Shown here: positions 63,084-64,000 of the stretch, piece by piece | How positions within the stretch are numbered: position 1 is the first letter of the stretch | How the letters are laid out: each line of letters opens with the position of its first letter | DNA from: Citricoccus alkalitolerans | Lineage (GTDB): Bacteria; Actinomycetota; Actinomycetes; Actinomycetales; Micrococcaceae | NCBI RefSeq assembly: GCF_039528175.1 | Contig: NZ_BAAALH010000002.1 | Coordinates: 1,860,001 to 1,924,000 of the forward strand | Direction of reading: 5' to 3' | Length of the DNA stretch: 64,000 nucleotides | Translations under genes and position numbers: made by a program | The notes under the pieces: generated by a model | The model's input: the letters and a program-made list of their open reading frames with translations, nothing else | Databases searched by the model: none | Told to the model about the DNA's origin: nothing

Positions 63084-64000
63084 TCAGAGGCGGCCGGCGG
63101 CCTTGAGCCGCAGGTAGGTGTCCGCCAGGACCGGCGGCAGGCGGTGGGGTTCCTCGTCGACCACCTCGACGCCGTGCATCTCAAGCTCGCGCGCGGCGGC
63201 CCGCCGTTCCAGCCCAGATCGTTCGGCCGCGGCCGCGCGGAAGGTGGTCTCGGCGTCGTTCCGGGTACGCGCCATCTCCGCCAGCTGGGGATCGGCCACC
63301 GAGGCGACCACCACCTGGTGCCGCGAGGTGAGGGCCGGCAGGACGGGAAGCAGCCCCTCCTGCAGGGAAGCGGAGTCCAGGTCGGTCAGCAGCACCACGA
63401 GGGAGCGCTGACGCGAGACCTTGGCGACCTCCACCGGAATGTGGGACCAGTCCGCGGCCAGGAGGGTCGGTTGGACGGGCGCCAGCGCCGTGACCATCCG
63501 GTGCAGCAGGTTGCCCTTCTCCGTGGAGGAGACCCGGGAGCGGACGCGCCGGTCGAAGGCAAGCATCTCCACGCGGTCGCCGCCGGCGGAGGCCAGGGCA
63601 GCCAGCAGCAGGGAGGCCTCGATCCCGGTGTCCAGCTTCGGCTCGTCGTCGACCCGGGCTGCGGCCGTGCGGGACGTGTCCAGCACGATCACCACGCGGC
63701 GGTCCCGTTCGGGGCGCCAGGTCCTCACCACCACGTCCTGGCGCCGGGCGGTGGCGCGCCAGTCGATGGAGCGGACGTCGTCCCCGCGCACGTAGTCGCG
63801 CAGGGAGTCGAACTCGGTGCCGCCGCCTCGGGTCTGCACGGCGGAACGCCCGTCCATCTCGCGCAGTCTGGCCAGCCGGGAGGGCAGGTGCCGGCGCGAG
63901 CGGAACGGCGGCAGGATGCTGATCTGTCCGGGGACCGGATGCGTGACCTGCCGGGCCGCCAGGCCCAAGGGTCCCCAGGAGCGCACGGTGACCGTGCCGG
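63084..64000 (-). CDS. DUF58 domain-containing protein (5' end outside window)
   Basis: The frame remains open to the window edge, giving the C-terminal 305 residues. FDSLRDYVRGDDVRSIDWRA is the DUF58 signature, followed by a von Willebrand A-like region (RRVVIVLDTSRTAAARVDDE, VVLLTDLDSASLQ). The missing N-terminus normally holds membrane helices. DUF58 genes are usually next to a MoxR ATPase and transglutaminase-like genes, which should lie outside the window to the right. The Val at 63986 is internal, not a start. Confidence 0.88.
   Translation of the reverse strand, partial: GTVTVRSWGPLGLAARQVTHPVPGQISILPPFRSRRHLPSRLARLREMDGRSAVQTRGGGTEFDSLRDYVRGDDVRSIDWRATARRQDVVVRTWRPERDRRVVIVLDTSRTAAARVDDEPKLDTGIEASLLLAALASAGGDRVEMLAFDRRVRSRVSSTEKGNLLHRMVTALAPVQPTLLAADWSHIPVEVAKVSRQRSLVVLLTDLDSASLQEGLLPVLPALTSRHQVVVASVADPQLAEMARTRNDAETTFRAAAAERSGLERRAAARELEMHGVEVVDEEPHRLPPVLADTYLRLKAAGRL

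Overview
The window is high-GC chromosomal DNA from an actinobacterium, most likely a member of the Micrococcaceae (Arthrobacter, Micrococcus, Kocuria or Citricoccus type). The evidence is GTG/ATG starts with ATGA overlaps, a coproporphyrin-dependent haem pathway (CgoX, ChdC and a Cys-rich CpfC), an AdnAB-type helicase-nuclease pair, UvrD2, a UPF0182 protein, a PIG-L deacetylase, and an initiator tRNA with a C1:A72 mismatch. I cannot name the species from sequence alone. One 29-base run of N (45857-45885) marks an assembly gap.

Layout. 1-6039: haem operon hemE (partial)-cgoX-chdC-cpfC-hemC-hemD. 6094-9971, minus strand: an MFS transporter, an M20 peptidase and a NYN-domain protein. 9972-16277: an accessory island. 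It holds a small gene broken by TGA, an IS1634-type insertion sequence (11067-12730) with a 65-bp exact target duplication, an AT-richer retron (PRTase-winged-helix effector, structured spacer, retron reverse transcriptase; 12947-15613), and a small membrane-protein gene broken by TGA. 16278-21741: a DUF1989-GcvT fusion protein, a LolA-like secreted protein and a two-gene ABC exporter. 21813-24130: hemB and hemL, the rest of the haem pathway. 24201-25487: an exonuclease and an alkyltransferase-like protein.

25592-42189 carries a gene order close to the mycobacterial adnAB-nudC-uvrD2 neighbourhood: adnA, adnB, an APH-type kinase, nudC, uvrD2, a ThiF-like protein, a YgjP-type peptidase, a DUF2342 protein and a PDZ/Lon-like protease. 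UPF0182, tRNA-fMet, PspA, a TPM-domain protein, HtrA and a PIG-L deacetylase follow. 51757-53310 is one polypeptide joining an ECF sigma factor to an RskA-type anti-sigma factor. 53430-58717 has TrmL, a J-domain protein, a RibD-like reductase, a FolP2-like protein, an unknown protein and a decayed lipid kinase. 58735-61212 is the tRNA thiolation pair (cysteine desulfurase, MnmA). The window ends with an ABC-ATPase remnant, a chorismate mutase, a cysteine-free MetE-like protein and a partial DUF58 protein.

The most interesting element is the retron. Its RT has the YADD motif and degenerate retron-specific X and Y regions. Its partner joins a PRPP-loop phosphoribosyltransferase-like domain to a winged helix, which resembles the little-studied type III retron effectors. 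The 213-nt spacer between them folds into several hairpins and is the likely msr-msd RNA. Also notable are the sigma/anti-sigma fusion, the long IS target duplication, and a perfect 27-bp hairpin beside the assembly gap.
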